Source: Streptomyces populi
GTDB lineage: Bacteria; Actinomycetota; Actinomycetes; Streptomycetales; Streptomycetaceae
Length of the DNA stretch: 64,000 bases
Direction of reading: 5' to 3'
NCBI RefSeq assembly: GCF_002911015.1
Contig: NZ_KZ626865.1
Span: forward strand, 30,843-94,842
Shown here: piece by piece, positions 36,868 to 46,057 of the stretch
Numbering within the stretch: position 1 is the stretch's first letter
How the letters are laid out: each line of letters starts with the position of its first letter
Translations under genes and position numbers: made by a program
The notes under the pieces: generated by a model
What the model was told of the DNA's origin: nothing
The model's database searches: none
What the model saw: the letters and a program-made list of their open reading frames with translations, nothing else

Positions 36868-38370
36868 ATGAACCGCACACGCACGAACGATCGCCTCAGC
36901 CGCACCCGCACCCACACGGAAGGCTCCGGTGCCCGAAGGAGCGGCAGCCGCTTCGGTGCCGCTTCCACCGCCCGGTCCGGTGCTCCCGGCCGGCCGAAGA
37001 GCTACGGACGCCAACAGGGTTCACAGCAGCGCGAGTTCGCACTACCGGTGACAACCACCCCCGCTCTGCCGGCCGTGGAGGCGTTCACCGATCTCGACCT
37101 GCCGGCGCCGTTGCTGGCGGCGCTCGGCCACGAAGGCCTGTCCGTCCCCTTCCCGATCCAAGGGGCGACCCTGCCGAACACCCTGGCGGGCCGTGACGTA
37201 CTCGGCCGGGGTCGTACCGGCTCGGGCAAGACCCTGGCCTTCGGCCTCGCGCTGCTGGCCCGTACCGCCGGGCGGCGCGCCGAGCCCCGGCAGCCGCTGG
37301 CCCTGGTCCTCGTGCCGACCCGGGAACTGGCCCAGCAGGTCACCGACGCGCTCACCCCGTACGCCCGTTCCCTGCGGCTGCGGATGACGACCGTCGTCGG
37401 CGGCATGTCGATCGGCCGGCAGGCCGGTGCCCTGCGCGGCGGGGTGGAAGTCGTCGTCGCGACTCCGGGACGGCTCAAGGACCTCATCGAGCGGGGCGAC
37501 TGCCGACTGGACCAGGTCGCCGTCACCGTCCTCGACGAAGCCGACCAGATGGCCGACATGGGTTTCATGCCGCAGGTCACGGCGCTGCTCGACCAGGTGT
37601 GTCCGGAGGGGCAGCGGATGCTCTTCTCCGCCACCCTGGACCGCAATATCGATCTGCTGGTCCGCCGCTACCTGGTCGACCCGGTGGTCCACTCGGTCGA
37701 CGCGTCCGCGGGCGCGGTCACGACGATGGAGCACCACGTGCTCCACGTCCACGCCGCGGACAAGCACCGGACGACCATCGAGATCGCGGCACGCGACGGC
37801 CGGGTGATCATGTTCTTGGACACCAAGCACGCGGTGGACCGGCTGACCGAGCACCTGCTGAACAGCGGGGTGCGCGCCGCGCCCCTGCACGGCGGCAAGT
37901 CCCAGCCGCAGCGCACGCGGACCCTGGAGCAGTTCAAGACCGGGCATGTGACGGTCCTGGTGGCGACCAATGTCGCGGCGCGCGGCATCCATGTCGACCA
38001 GCTGGATCTCGTGGTCAACGTCGACCCCCCGAGCGACCCCAAGGACTATCTGCACCGCGGCGGCCGTACGGCCCGTGCGGGCGAGTCCGGCAGTGTCGTG
38101 ACACTGGTGACACCCAACCAGCGCCGGGACATGAGCCGGCTGATGGCCGCCGCGGGCATCAGCCCGCGGACCAGTCAGGTGCGTTCGGGCGAGGAAGAGC
38201 TGAGCCGCATCACGGGCGCCCAGGCTCCCTCGGGCGTGCCGGTCGTCATCCGCGCGCCGGTGACGGATCGTCCCCGCCGTGGCACCTCCGCCGCCTCCCG
38301 GGGCCGGCGCGGCCGCTCCGGCCAGGGCCGGTCCACCGGTACCGCCGCACGCCGCTCCGCCCAGCAGTAG
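36868..38370 (+). CDS. DEAD-box ATP-dependent RNA helicase
   Basis: 500 residues. A basic, Arg/Ser-rich N-terminal tail (1-60) is followed by the two RecA lobes: Q motif FPIQGATLP, motif I GRTGSGKT, Ia PTRELAQQ, GG, II DEAD (VLDEADQM), III SAT, then FLDTKHAVD, IV-V VATNVAARGIHVDQLD and VI HRGGRTARAG. The C-terminus is again basic and rich in Gly, Arg and Ser, suited for RNA binding. Next to a cold-shock gene it probably unwinds RNA during cold growth. ATG 36868 follows AAGG. Confidence 0.96.
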   Translation: MNRTRTNDRLSRTRTHTEGSGARRSGSRFGAASTARSGAPGRPKSYGRQQGSQQREFALPVTTTPALPAVEAFTDLDLPAPLLAALGHEGLSVPFPIQGATLPNTLAGRDVLGRGRTGSGKTLAFGLALLARTAGRRAEPRQPLALVLVPTRELAQQVTDALTPYARSLRLRMTTVVGGMSIGRQAGALRGGVEVVVATPGRLKDLIERGDCRLDQVAVTVLDEADQMADMGFMPQVTALLDQVCPEGQRMLFSATLDRNIDLLVRRYLVDPVVHSVDASAGAVTTMEHHVLHVHAADKHRTTIEIAARDGRVIMFLDTKHAVDRLTEHLLNSGVRAAPLHGGKSQPQRTRTLEQFKTGHVTVLVATNVAARGIHVDQLDLVVNVDPPSDPKDYLHRGGRTARAGESGSVVTLVTPNQRRDMSRLMAAAGISPRTSQVRSGEEELSRITGAQAPSGVPVVIRAPVTDRPRRGTSAASRGRRGRSGQGRSTGTAARRSAQQ

Positions 38371-38519
38371 TCCGGAACCCAACGGCGGTCGTGGGCCGGG
38401 CGAGGACCGGGACCCTGCCCGGCGGCTCGGCCTCCGGCCCCCTCCCACCAGCGACGGCGAGCGGGGCCGAGCACCGACAGCCACGCTCCGTGCCACAACC
38501 ACCCCTCAGGAGGCACCCT

Positions 38520-38822
38520 TTGACGCTCGTCCAGATGCGGCCGTGTTCCGTGGGCCCCGCACCGGCCGCCCTCGTCGACCCGGGAGACCCGTCCGGACCG
38601 CAGGTGCGGGACGACATGACTGTCGAGGTGGCCCTGGCCCTGATGGCGAGCGCCCGTGTCGGGTGTCTCCTCGTGTGCGACGAGGACGACCAGCACACGG
38701 ACTCGGTCACCGAGGCCCAGCTCGCCGTCGTCCGCGACGGCTCCGCCTACACGGACCGCGTCCGCGTACGCGATGTCCTCGACCTCCGCCGCGCCCAGGG
38801 CGCTCTCGCCCTCTCCTTCTGA
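38520..38822 (+). CDS. CBS-domain protein (short)
   Basis: 100 residues, TTG start at 38520 with AGGAGG six bases upstream. From residue 36 the sequence VRDDMTVEVALALMASARVG and CLLVCDEDDQHTDSVTEAQL is a CBS motif, which usually binds adenine nucleotides; only about one CBS unit fits. It lies between the helicase and the SCO5918-family gene on the same strand and is likely co-transcribed. Its link to the cold-shock module is conserved in Streptomyces as far as I recall, but its ligand is unknown. Confidence 0.72.
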   Translation: MTLVQMRPCSVGPAPAALVDPGDPSGPQVRDDMTVEVALALMASARVGCLLVCDEDDQHTDSVTEAQLAVVRDGSAYTDRVRVRDVLDLRRAQGALALSF

Positions 38823-38890
38823 GCGTCCCGCCGTCCCCCGCCGTTCGGCGCCGGCCCCGACCGGCGCTCTCCCGCCACTTGTGAGGCTCC

Positions 38891-39205
38891 ATGCGCTGTG
38901 TCATCGCCCGCTTCCCCTTCGACCTCTCCAGAAGTGGAGTGCTGGAGTCGATGAAGGGGATCAAGCCCGAGCCGGTCACGGGCGAGTCCGTGATCATCGG
39001 CCGCTGCCGCTATCCCGTCAAGCAGGTCGGCGAGGTCATCACCCGCCAGGACCGCCGTGACTTCACGAGCGGGGAAGTGACCCGGGCCATGGTCCGGCTC
39101 GGCTTCACCTGCCGCACCTCGGAGGCGGCCGCACCCCCGCGCGCGCTCACCCCGCTCCAGAACGCCTCGTCTCTGCTCGGCGGCCCCGCCCCGCTCGGGC
39201 TCTGA
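38891..39205 (+). CDS. SCO5918-family protein
   Basis: 104 residues that begin MRCVIARFPFDLSRSGVLES and contain GIKPEPVTGESVIIGRCRYP, VKQVGEVITRQDRRDFTSGE and VTRAMVRLGFTC, the signature of the small family named after S. coelicolor SCO5918. Function unknown. In Streptomyces such genes are found beside DEAD-box helicase and cold-shock genes, as here. GAGG lies before ATG 38891. The Ala/Pro-rich C-terminus is variable. Confidence 0.85.
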   Translation: MRCVIARFPFDLSRSGVLESMKGIKPEPVTGESVIIGRCRYPVKQVGEVITRQDRRDFTSGEVTRAMVRLGFTCRTSEAAAPPRALTPLQNASSLLGGPAPLGL

Positions 39206-39230
39206 GGACGTCCGCGTACGTCAGGACACC

Positions 39231-39268
39231 ACGAGGGCCCCGCCGGCACAGGTCGGCGGGGCCCTCGT
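39231..39268 (+). terminator. terminator of the helicase-CBS-SCO5918 unit
   Basis: ACGAGGGCCCCGCC and GGCGGGGCCCTCGT (14-bp perfect stem, 10-nt loop). Confidence 0.92.
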
Positions 39269-39781
39269 CGTGTGTCACCGGTCCGAGCCCCCGAAGTCGC
39301 CCACGGTCCAGGCGCTGACGTCCTCGATCGCGGCCCGGTACGTTCCGCCGGTCCCCGTTCAGCGCCCCTCCGGGCGTGCGTGGCACAGAATCCATACGCC
39401 TCGAACAGGCTAAATCTAACTTCGCCACGGTAGACATCAACCGGTGGTGTAGCTAGGGTTTCTTCTGTAGACATCGCCGTTCCGGCGCACTTCGACACCG
39501 GCTCGGCAAGCGTTGGATCCAGAGGAAGGACCGAGGAAGCAGACGCCATCAGGATCGCCCGGACCGCGACGCATCCCGGTCCGGGTGAGGCAAGAGCCCG
39601 GAATGGAAGGTGGTTCCAGGTCACGCATACGCGATCCCCGCTCACCCGCCCGTCACCCGGGCCCGGTAGCGGAAACAGAAGGTCGGCTCCGCAGTAGAGC
39701 CGGCAGATGGTGTTCAATTCCCTCGGGGCCCTGGTGCCGTACGGCATCGGGGCCCCTCGACGCGTGCCACAACGAGGTGAA
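39269..39781. other. intergenic, possible gene remnant on the minus strand
   Basis: About 510 bases. On the minus strand near 39280-39360 a 25-codon open stretch ending TYRAAIEDVSAWTVGDFG has protein-like composition but is closed upstream by a stop; it may be the 3' end of a lost gene. The right part is the leader of the MerR-like gene. Confidence 0.35.
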
Positions 39782-40126
39782 ATGACAGCAGACACTCCAC
39801 TCACTGGTCGTCTCGACGACGACGACTATCCCGCGTACACGATGGGCAGGGCCGCCGAGATGCTCGGCACGACGCCCGGTTTCCTCCGGGCCATCGGTGA
39901 GGCCCGTCTGATCACTCCGCTCCGCTCGGAGGGCGGCCACCGTCGCTATTCCCGTTACCAGCTGAGGATCGCCGCCCGCGCGCGGGAACTCGTCGACCGG
40001 GGGACCCCTATCGAGGCCGCTTGCCGCATCGTCATCCTCGAGGACCAGCTCGAAGAAGCTCAGCGCATCAACGCCGAGTACCGCCGCGCCGCACAAGCGG
40101 CACCGGACGGAGCCGGCACGGGCTGA
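39782..40126 (+). CDS. MerR-like helix-turn-helix regulator (copy 1)
   Basis: 114 residues. A winged HTH of MerR type (YPAYTMGRAAEMLGTTPGFL, then RAIGEARLITPLRSEGGHRR and YSRYQLRIAARARELVDRG), followed by a short dimerising helix (ACRIVILEDQLEEAQRINAE). No metal- or drug-binding domain follows, so it belongs to the short MerR group. GAGGTGA precedes ATG 39782. Its close paralog is encoded at 52.8 kb next to the second csp gene, which suggests that these regulators belong to the cold-shock modules. Confidence 0.9.
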   Translation: MTADTPLTGRLDDDDYPAYTMGRAAEMLGTTPGFLRAIGEARLITPLRSEGGHRRYSRYQLRIAARARELVDRGTPIEAACRIVILEDQLEEAQRINAEYRRAAQAAPDGAGTG

Positions 40127-40423
40127 CCTTGCCCACGGCCGGACCGGCGGTGCCGCCCGATCGGGACCGCCGCCCCCGATCGGCACACGCGGGTGGTGCG
40201 TCCGCGACCCGGTCGGGGATCGCGTTGACACGGGGGGTCGCCCAGCGTTGACTGACAGACGGCGTACAGCCCGTTCCTCCGGTGACCGTCGCGGCCGTGA
40301 CAACCACGGTGACGCCCTTCCGGAGCGCCCCGCCCGATCGACACCACCGGTCGGCACCACCGGTCGTCGCCACTGGATCACCCTGCGCGCCCGGCCGGTA
40401 CGACGTACAGGAAGCGGCACACC

Positions 40424-40771
40424 ATGATGTACGACCAGTCACGCGCCCAGCAGCCCCCGGACAAGCAGCCCGGTTCGGCCGGACGCCGAGCGCCGGGCCC
40501 TGAGCCGCTGCTCGCGGCCGATGAGCGGGCCGACATCACGCAACGGCTCCACCACGCCCTCAACACGTTCGCGCACAGCCCGCTCGAGGCGCTGGAAGAG
40601 GCCGAGACCGCGTTCGACGAGGCCGCGGCCCAGATCATGAGCGCCCTCACGGAACGCCGGCACGACCTCCACGCGGGCTGGCACGGCCAGGACCCGAAGA
40701 CCCAGGGCGAGGAACTGCGTCACGCGCTGCGGCAGTACAGCGAGATCACCCAGCGGCTGCTGCGCATGTGA
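40424..40771 (+). CDS. small helical cytoplasmic protein, unknown function
   Basis: 115 residues. A disordered Pro/Gly-rich N-terminus (1-30) is followed by long amphipathic helices (ADITQRLHHALNTFAHSPLE, ALEEAETAFDEAAAQIMSAL, KTQGEELRHALRQYSEITQR). No membrane segment or cysteines. The start is ATG 40424 or 40427, with AGGAAG nine bases away. It faces the exporter gene. No family recognised. Confidence 0.65.
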   Translation: MMYDQSRAQQPPDKQPGSAGRRAPGPEPLLAADERADITQRLHHALNTFAHSPLEALEEAETAFDEAAAQIMSALTERRHDLHAGWHGQDPKTQGEELRHALRQYSEITQRLLRM

Positions 40772-40864
40772 GCCCGCGTCACCTCGTGCCGGGACACGGC
40801 CGGTGCCGGCGCGCAGTCGGCCGGTGTTGGCACGCCCCCCGACCGGCCACCGCTGACCGGCGGT

Positions 40865-42142
40865 TCACGTTCGGCGGAGCGGTGCCGCGCCTCGGCGCTC
40901 GGCGTCCGCCGGCTGGGCGAGTACCGCTCCGAGGACCAGGCCGACGGCGATGGCGGTGACGATCGTGACGAGTTTCAGCAGGTCGCGGAAGCCCTCGATG
41001 ACGTAGCCGCCGGCCAGGGTGGTCAGTCCCCGCATGCCGAGGGAGCCGACGGTGAGGGTGAAGAAGCCGGGCAGGAGCAGCACGAGCCGGGGCGGCCGGT
41101 CCGGGCGCAGGCTCAGCCGGGTCGCGGCGGCGGCCAGGACCGCGGCGGCGACGAACGTCCCGCCCGTCTCGCCGATCGCCTTGGTCGCCAGGGACTGCAC
41201 GCCCACGGTGACGTACACCAGCACGAGCAGGGACGGCAGCAGCCGGAAGGGGATGGCGAAGGCGAGCAGGGTGCCGACCGTGAAGACGATCCAGCCCAGG
41301 AAGAGCGCCCAGCGCGGCAGGTCGGACGCGGCGGCGACGTCGAAGAGGGCGCGGGTGGAGGTGCCGGTGAGGTACAGGCCCAGCAGGACGCCGACGTAGA
41401 GCTGCACGAGGAGGAAGGCGGCGTAGACGAGCCGGATCGCGCCGGTGGTGATGAAACCGGCGGCGAGTTCGGCCGCGGCGGCGCTCAGGTAGTCGCCGGG
41501 GACGAAGTAGAAGAGCGCGGGCAGCATCAGCAGCACGGGACCGCCGTGCGAGGTGTCGCGGGCGAACACCTCGACGGTGATCACGGAGACGGCCGTCGAG
41601 ACGACCAGCGGGAGCACCGGGGCGTACCGGGGGAACCGGTCCGCCGTGACGGCCAGGACGGCGGCGACGGTGCCGAGGACGGCGGTGGCGGCCACCTCGT
41701 ACCACGTGGACTGCATGAGCGGCGCGAAGCCCAGGGTGAACAGGACGACGCCGAGCAGCTTGAGCCACCACGGGTAGGGCGGCCGGGACGTCTCGATCGC
41801 GGCCAGCCGGCGGTCCGCCTCGGCCACACCGGTCCGTCCCGCCCGTACGTCCCGGACGAGCGGCTTCAGCGCGACGACCTGATCGAGCCGGAAGACCTCG
41901 GGGACCCCGCGCAGGGTCACCGTCCGGGAGTCGCCGCGGGTGCTGACGGTCAGCGTCGCGCCGTCCGGTACGAGCAGGACGGTGGCGTCGGCACCCAGCG
42001 CACGGGCGGTGTGCCGGACGGTGCGTTCGACGAGGGCGGCGCCCTCGCCGCTGGACCGCAGCAGCAGCCCGGTCAACCGGGCCAGGAACGCGGTGACTTC
42101 GTCCGGGGCGGCTTCGGTGTCCGGCCTGGTGTCCGGTCCCAT
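40865..42142 (-). CDS. threonine/serine exporter ThrE family protein
   Basis: 425 residues. The N-terminal half (to about 150) is the cytoplasmic ThrE domain with FLARLTGLLLRSSGEGAALV and TVLLVPDGATLTVSTRGDSR; then come ten transmembrane helices, fusing the two ThrE/ThrE2 regions as in Corynebacterium ThrE. Landmarks are FFVPGDYLSAAAAELAAGF and VGSLGMRGLTTLAGG. It exports threonine, serine and perhaps small peptides. ATG 42142 has GGGGAGG upstream; the longer frame into the intergenic region is rejected. Confidence 0.88.
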   Translation of the reverse strand: MGPDTRPDTEAAPDEVTAFLARLTGLLLRSSGEGAALVERTVRHTARALGADATVLLVPDGATLTVSTRGDSRTVTLRGVPEVFRLDQVVALKPLVRDVRAGRTGVAEADRRLAAIETSRPPYPWWLKLLGVVLFTLGFAPLMQSTWYEVAATAVLGTVAAVLAVTADRFPRYAPVLPLVVSTAVSVITVEVFARDTSHGGPVLLMLPALFYFVPGDYLSAAAAELAAGFITTGAIRLVYAAFLLVQLYVGVLLGLYLTGTSTRALFDVAAASDLPRWALFLGWIVFTVGTLLAFAIPFRLLPSLLVLVYVTVGVQSLATKAIGETGGTFVAAAVLAAAATRLSLRPDRPPRLVLLLPGFFTLTVGSLGMRGLTTLAGGYVIEGFRDLLKLVTIVTAIAVGLVLGAVLAQPADAERRGAAPLRRT

Positions 42143-42732
42143 GGGCCGCCTCCCCTCGCCGCGTGACCCGCTGCCCGCCCGGGATGCGCGCGGCCCGTCA
42201 CCAGCCTGCGGAGCCCCCGTCCAGGGGGCGAGCGAAGCGGGCCGAACGAGTGAGAGCACCTCACCGGCGGGGAACCAGGCCCCGGGTCCCGGCCGGGGCC
42301 GGCGGTGCCCCGGGTCCAGGGCCCGCCCCGGGCGGCCGGACCGGGACGGGCACCGGCGGAGCCCCTGCCCGTTCCCGGCCGGGGACGGGCGGCGCCGGTC
42401 CTGGAGAAGTCCCTCGCGGCCGTCCGCCCCGGCCGGGGAAAGGGGGCCGGGAGCCAGCGGGAACCGGTCTCCGCCCCGGGCCGGGGCGCCGGACCCGGGG
42501 AGATCTCCGGTTGTCCCGGTCGGGCGAAGTGTGCCAGGGGTTTCCGGAACCCCCGCCACGGCAGGTGGGCGAAGAGGGGCGGGTGGGATCGGTGGGTGGC
42601 TGCGTGAGGTGTCAAGTGCCGGGGCCCGGCGGTGGTGGGAGCTCACCCGGACGGGTCACCCGCCGCGCGTCCACGATCACTCGCGTGGAGGCTGGCCCCA
42701 TCGCTTCCGACGCGTGAACAAGGAGGGGTCCG
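42143..42732. other. GC-rich intergenic region between divergent transporter genes
   Basis: 590 bases of very GC-rich, CCGGGG/GGCCGG-rich sequence. No supported gene or RNA. It must hold the promoters of the ThrE-type gene (left) and the permease operon (right). Confidence 0.5.
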
Positions 42733-44199
42733 ATGAGCTCGATGGACATGCCCGCGGACGCGCCACGGCAGTCGGCGCGGGCCACGTCGGCCACGGTCCC
42801 GGCGGCACCCAGACTCACCTGGCTGACGCTGGCGCTCATGACGACCGCCTCGGTCGCGAGCCTGCGGGCCGCCCCCACGATGGCGGTGTACGGGCTGGCC
42901 TGCGTGTTCCTCTACCTGGTCCCGGCGATCGTGTTCCTGCTGCCGACCGCCCTGGTCTCGGCGGAGCTGGCCTCGGGCTGGAACGGCGGCGTCTACCGCT
43001 GGGTGAGCGAGGGACTGTCCAAGCCGCTCGGATTCCTCGCCGTGTGGTGCCAGTTCGCGATGACGATCTTCTACTACCCGAGCCTGCTGGCCTTCGTCGC
43101 GAGCACCATCGCGTACATCATCGACCCGGCCCTCGCCTCCAGCGGCCTCTACACCGCGATCGTCATCGTGGTCCTGTACTGGACCGGCGTCTGGGTCTCC
43201 TCACGCGGCACCAAGGCCCTGGCGGGACTGTCCAGTTGGGGCCTGGTCATCGGCACCCTGGTGCCCGGCACGCTCCTCGTCGTGCTCGGCATGGTCTTCC
43301 TGGCCCAGGGCAACCCCTCGGCGGCGCCCATGACGGCCAGTCATCTGTTCCCGGCCTGGACGGGCCTGGCCAGCCTCGTCCTGATCGTCAACAACTTCCT
43401 GTCGTACTCCGGCATGGAGATGAACGCCGTCCACGTGTCCTCGCTGAAGGACCCGGCGAAGGAATACCCGAAGTCGATGTTCCTGGCGATGGGCCTGGTG
43501 CTGCTGATCTTCATCCTGCCCGCGCTGGCCATCAGCTGGGTGGTGCCCGCCGACCAGACCAGCCTGACCGCCGGTGTCATGCAGGCGTTCGACGCGTTCT
43601 TCTCGTACTTCGACATCGGCTGGATGACCCCCATCGCGGCGGTGATGCTGATCTCCGCGTCCCTGGCCGGCATGCTGACCTGGCTCGCCGGACCCTCCAA
43701 GGGTCTGCTGGAGATCTCCCGCAGCGAGGGCTACCTGCCGCCGTACCTCCAGCAGTTGAACCGCTTCGGCATCCAGCAGAACATCCTGGTGACCCAGGGC
43801 ATCGTGACCACGGTGATCGCGCTGGGCTACGCGTTCATCCCGAACGTCTCCAACGTGTACTGGATCTTCTCGACGATCACCACGCAGGTGTACCTCATCG
43901 TCTACCTGCTGATGTTCGTCGCGGCGGTCAAGCTGCGGAAGAACCAGCCCGACCACCCGCGCGGCTACCGCGTCCCGGCGCTCACCCTGGTGTGCGTGGT
44001 CGGCTTCCTGGCCTCGGCCGCGGCCATGGTCATCGGCTTCGTGCCGCCGTCCCAGTTCGGCAGCAACAGCGTCCTGCTGTACGTCGTCATCATCGGCTGC
44101 GGTCTCGGCGCCCTCGGTCTGCTGATCCCCTGGGCGTTCCTGAAGTTCCGCAAGCCCAGCTGGCAGTTGGAAGCCGCTCGCGAGGAGGAGGGGGCATGA
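42733..44199 (+). CDS. amino-acid permease of the APC superfamily (GadC-like antiporter group)
   Basis: 488 residues, twelve transmembrane helices. Helix 1 has LTWLTLALMTTASVASLRAA and helix 3 PTALVSAELASGWNGGVYRW; later FLSYSGMEMNAVHVSSLKDP resembles glutamate/GABA antiporters (GadC/YjeM group). It imports or exchanges an amino acid. AAGGAGG precedes ATG 42733. Its stop overlaps the start of the next small gene (ATGA), and a dipeptidase gene follows, so the operon probably takes up and processes amino acids or small peptides. Substrate unknown. Confidence 0.88.
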   Translation: MSSMDMPADAPRQSARATSATVPAAPRLTWLTLALMTTASVASLRAAPTMAVYGLACVFLYLVPAIVFLLPTALVSAELASGWNGGVYRWVSEGLSKPLGFLAVWCQFAMTIFYYPSLLAFVASTIAYIIDPALASSGLYTAIVIVVLYWTGVWVSSRGTKALAGLSSWGLVIGTLVPGTLLVVLGMVFLAQGNPSAAPMTASHLFPAWTGLASLVLIVNNFLSYSGMEMNAVHVSSLKDPAKEYPKSMFLAMGLVLLIFILPALAISWVVPADQTSLTAGVMQAFDAFFSYFDIGWMTPIAAVMLISASLAGMLTWLAGPSKGLLEISRSEGYLPPYLQQLNRFGIQQNILVTQGIVTTVIALGYAFIPNVSNVYWIFSTITTQVYLIVYLLMFVAAVKLRKNQPDHPRGYRVPALTLVCVVGFLASAAAMVIGFVPPSQFGSNSVLLYVVIIGCGLGALGLLIPWAFLKFRKPSWQLEAAREEEGA

Positions 44200-44633
44200 G
44201 TCCCACCCGGTTCGCGTCCGAGCACAAGTGGATCTACTACGGCGCGATCATCGTGCTGCTGGGCCTCGTCGTGGCCGGCCTCGTGCGCTACAAGGCCATC
44301 ACGACGAACAACAAGGCCGTGAGCAAGGCCAACCAGCTCGCCGACGCCGCCGTGGAGGCCGGACTCCCACGCCCCGACACGGAGTTGATCGCGAGTGTTC
44401 TGGGCACCGACGGCGGCCTGGTCTGTGACGATCCGGCCAGCGCCCTGAAGTCGGCACTGTGGAAGATCAACGTGTCCAACGGCGCCGCGTTCGTCGGGCA
44501 GCGGCCCGTCATCGGCGACGGCAGGGCACTCCGGGCGGAGGCCACGATCATCGAGATCTACTGCCCGGACAAGCTGGACAAGATCCAGGACCGGCTCGAC
44601 GACCTGAAGACCGACGACACGGTGAGGCGCTGA
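44196..44633 (+). CDS. small single-pass membrane protein in the permease operon
   Basis: 145 residues. One transmembrane helix (WIYYGAIIVLLGLVVAGLVR, residues 12-31) is followed by a soluble domain (ANQLADAAVEAGLPRPDTEL, ALKSALWKINVSNGAAFVGQ, TIIEIYCPDKLDKIQDRLDD) with two cysteines. The domain is predicted outside if the N-terminus is inside. It overlaps the permease gene by 4 nt and has GAGGAGGAGG upstream, so it is coupled to it and may be an accessory subunit. No family recognised. Confidence 0.72.
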   Translation: MSPTRFASEHKWIYYGAIIVLLGLVVAGLVRYKAITTNNKAVSKANQLADAAVEAGLPRPDTELIASVLGTDGGLVCDDPASALKSALWKINVSNGAAFVGQRPVIGDGRALRAEATIIEIYCPDKLDKIQDRLDDLKTDDTVRR

Positions 44634-44635
44634 CC

Positions 44636-45994
44636 ATGTCCGAACTCGCCGCGACGATCGCCGGGTTGATGGGCCGGGCCAGGACCGACCTGGCCGAACT
44701 GGTCGCCATCCCCTCCGTCGCCGACCCGCGCCAGTACCCTCCCGAGGAGTGCCGGCGCGCCGCGCAGTGGGTGGCGGACGCCTTCACCGAGGCCGGGCTC
44801 CACGACGTCCACCTCGCCGAGACGCCCGACGGGAGCCACGCGGTCATCGGCCACCGCCCGCCCCCTCCCGGCGCCCCCACCGTCCTGCTGTACTGCCACT
44901 ACGACGTACAGCCGCCCCTGGACGACGACGCCTGGACCACACCGCCCTTCGCCCTCACCGAACGCGACGGCCGCTGGTACGGCCGGGGCACCGCGGACTG
45001 CAAGGGCAACATCGTGATGCACCTGACCGCCCTGCGCGCGCTCGGCGACGACATCCCGGTCGGCCTGAAGTTCGTCGCCGAGGGCTCGGAGGAGCAGGGC
45101 ACGGGCGGCCTGGAGAGCTACGTCGCCCAGCACCCGGAGCAGTTCCTCGCCGACGCCCTGCTGGTGTGCGACACCGGCAACGCGGAGGTCGGCACGGGCA
45201 CCGCCACCATCACCCTGCGCGGCCTCGTCAACGTCGTCGTCACCGTCGGGACACTGGCCGGAGAGATCCACTCGGGCATGTTCGGCGGCCCCGCCCCGGA
45301 CGCGCTCGCCGCGCTGATCCAACTGCTCTCCACCCTGCGCGACCCGGCCACCGGCGCCACCCGGGTCGAGGGACTCGACTGCGAGGGCACGTGGGAGGGC
45401 GTCGACTACGACGAGGAGCGGTTCCGCGCTGACGCCGGAGTGCTGGACGGCGTGGGGCTCACCGGGACCGGCACGGTCGCCGACCGGCTGTGGGCCCGCC
45501 CCGCCGTCACCGTCCTCGGCGTCGACTGCCCCCCGGTGGTCGGCTCCGCCGCCGCCGTACCGCCCACCGCCCGGGCCCGGGTCAGCCTGCGCATCCCGCC
45601 CAGCACGGACCCGGCGGCGGCCCGCGCGGCGCTCACCCGGCACCTCACCGGGGCCGCGCCCTGGGGGGTGCGGGTGAGCGTGGAGGACGAGAGCGCCGGC
45701 GCCCCTTTCCGGGCGGCCACCGACGGGCCCGCCTACGCCGCGCTCGGCCGCGCCGTGGAAGAGGTCTACGGCAAGCCCCTGGCCTTCCTCGGTCAGGGCG
45801 GCTCCATCCCGCTGTGCAACGTCCTCGCCGGGACCTATCCCCGCGCCGAGATCGTCCTCATGGGCGTGGAGGAGCCCAAGTGCCTCATCCACGCGCCGAA
45901 CGAGAGCGTGGATCCGTCCGAGATCGAGCACATGGCCCATGTCGAGGCGCTCTTCCTCCGCGCCTACGCGGCCTCGGGGAGCCGCGGCCGCTGA
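44636..45994 (+). CDS. M20 family metallopeptidase (dipeptidase)
   Basis: 452 residues, co-catalytic zinc exopeptidase with an inserted dimerisation domain. Motifs are YCHYDVQP (first metal His and catalytic Asp), GRGTADCKGN (bridging Asp), EGSEEQGTGG (catalytic and metal Glu), CDTGN, and near the end GGSIPLCNVLAG and EPKCLIHAPNES with the last metal His. This fits dipeptidases of the CNDP/DapE-like M20 branch. It is cytoplasmic and probably cuts a dipeptide imported by the preceding permease; its ATG begins 2 bp after the small membrane protein gene. Confidence 0.92.
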   Translation: MSELAATIAGLMGRARTDLAELVAIPSVADPRQYPPEECRRAAQWVADAFTEAGLHDVHLAETPDGSHAVIGHRPPPPGAPTVLLYCHYDVQPPLDDDAWTTPPFALTERDGRWYGRGTADCKGNIVMHLTALRALGDDIPVGLKFVAEGSEEQGTGGLESYVAQHPEQFLADALLVCDTGNAEVGTGTATITLRGLVNVVVTVGTLAGEIHSGMFGGPAPDALAALIQLLSTLRDPATGATRVEGLDCEGTWEGVDYDEERFRADAGVLDGVGLTGTGTVADRLWARPAVTVLGVDCPPVVGSAAAVPPTARARVSLRIPPSTDPAAARAALTRHLTGAAPWGVRVSVEDESAGAPFRAATDGPAYAALGRAVEEVYGKPLAFLGQGGSIPLCNVLAGTYPRAEIVLMGVEEPKCLIHAPNESVDPSEIEHMAHVEALFLRAYAASGSRGR

Positions 45995-46020
45995 ACGTAT
46001 CCGCCCGTTCGCGCGTCCGC

Positions 46021-46033
46021 GTACCGACGGTAC
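46021..46033. promoter_or_regulatory. palindrome GTACCG-A-CGGTAC
   Basis: A perfect 13-bp palindrome followed by a further GGTAC half, 25 bp before the next start codon. It looks like an operator of an unknown regulator. Confidence 0.45.
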
Positions 46034-46057
46034 GGTACGGCGGACGGGGAGGGTTTG

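Noticed and set aside
39280..39360. short minus-strand peptide-like stretch
   Set aside because: Only about 25 codons between stops, without start or ribosome-binding site. Mentioned only as a possible remnant in the intergenic entry.
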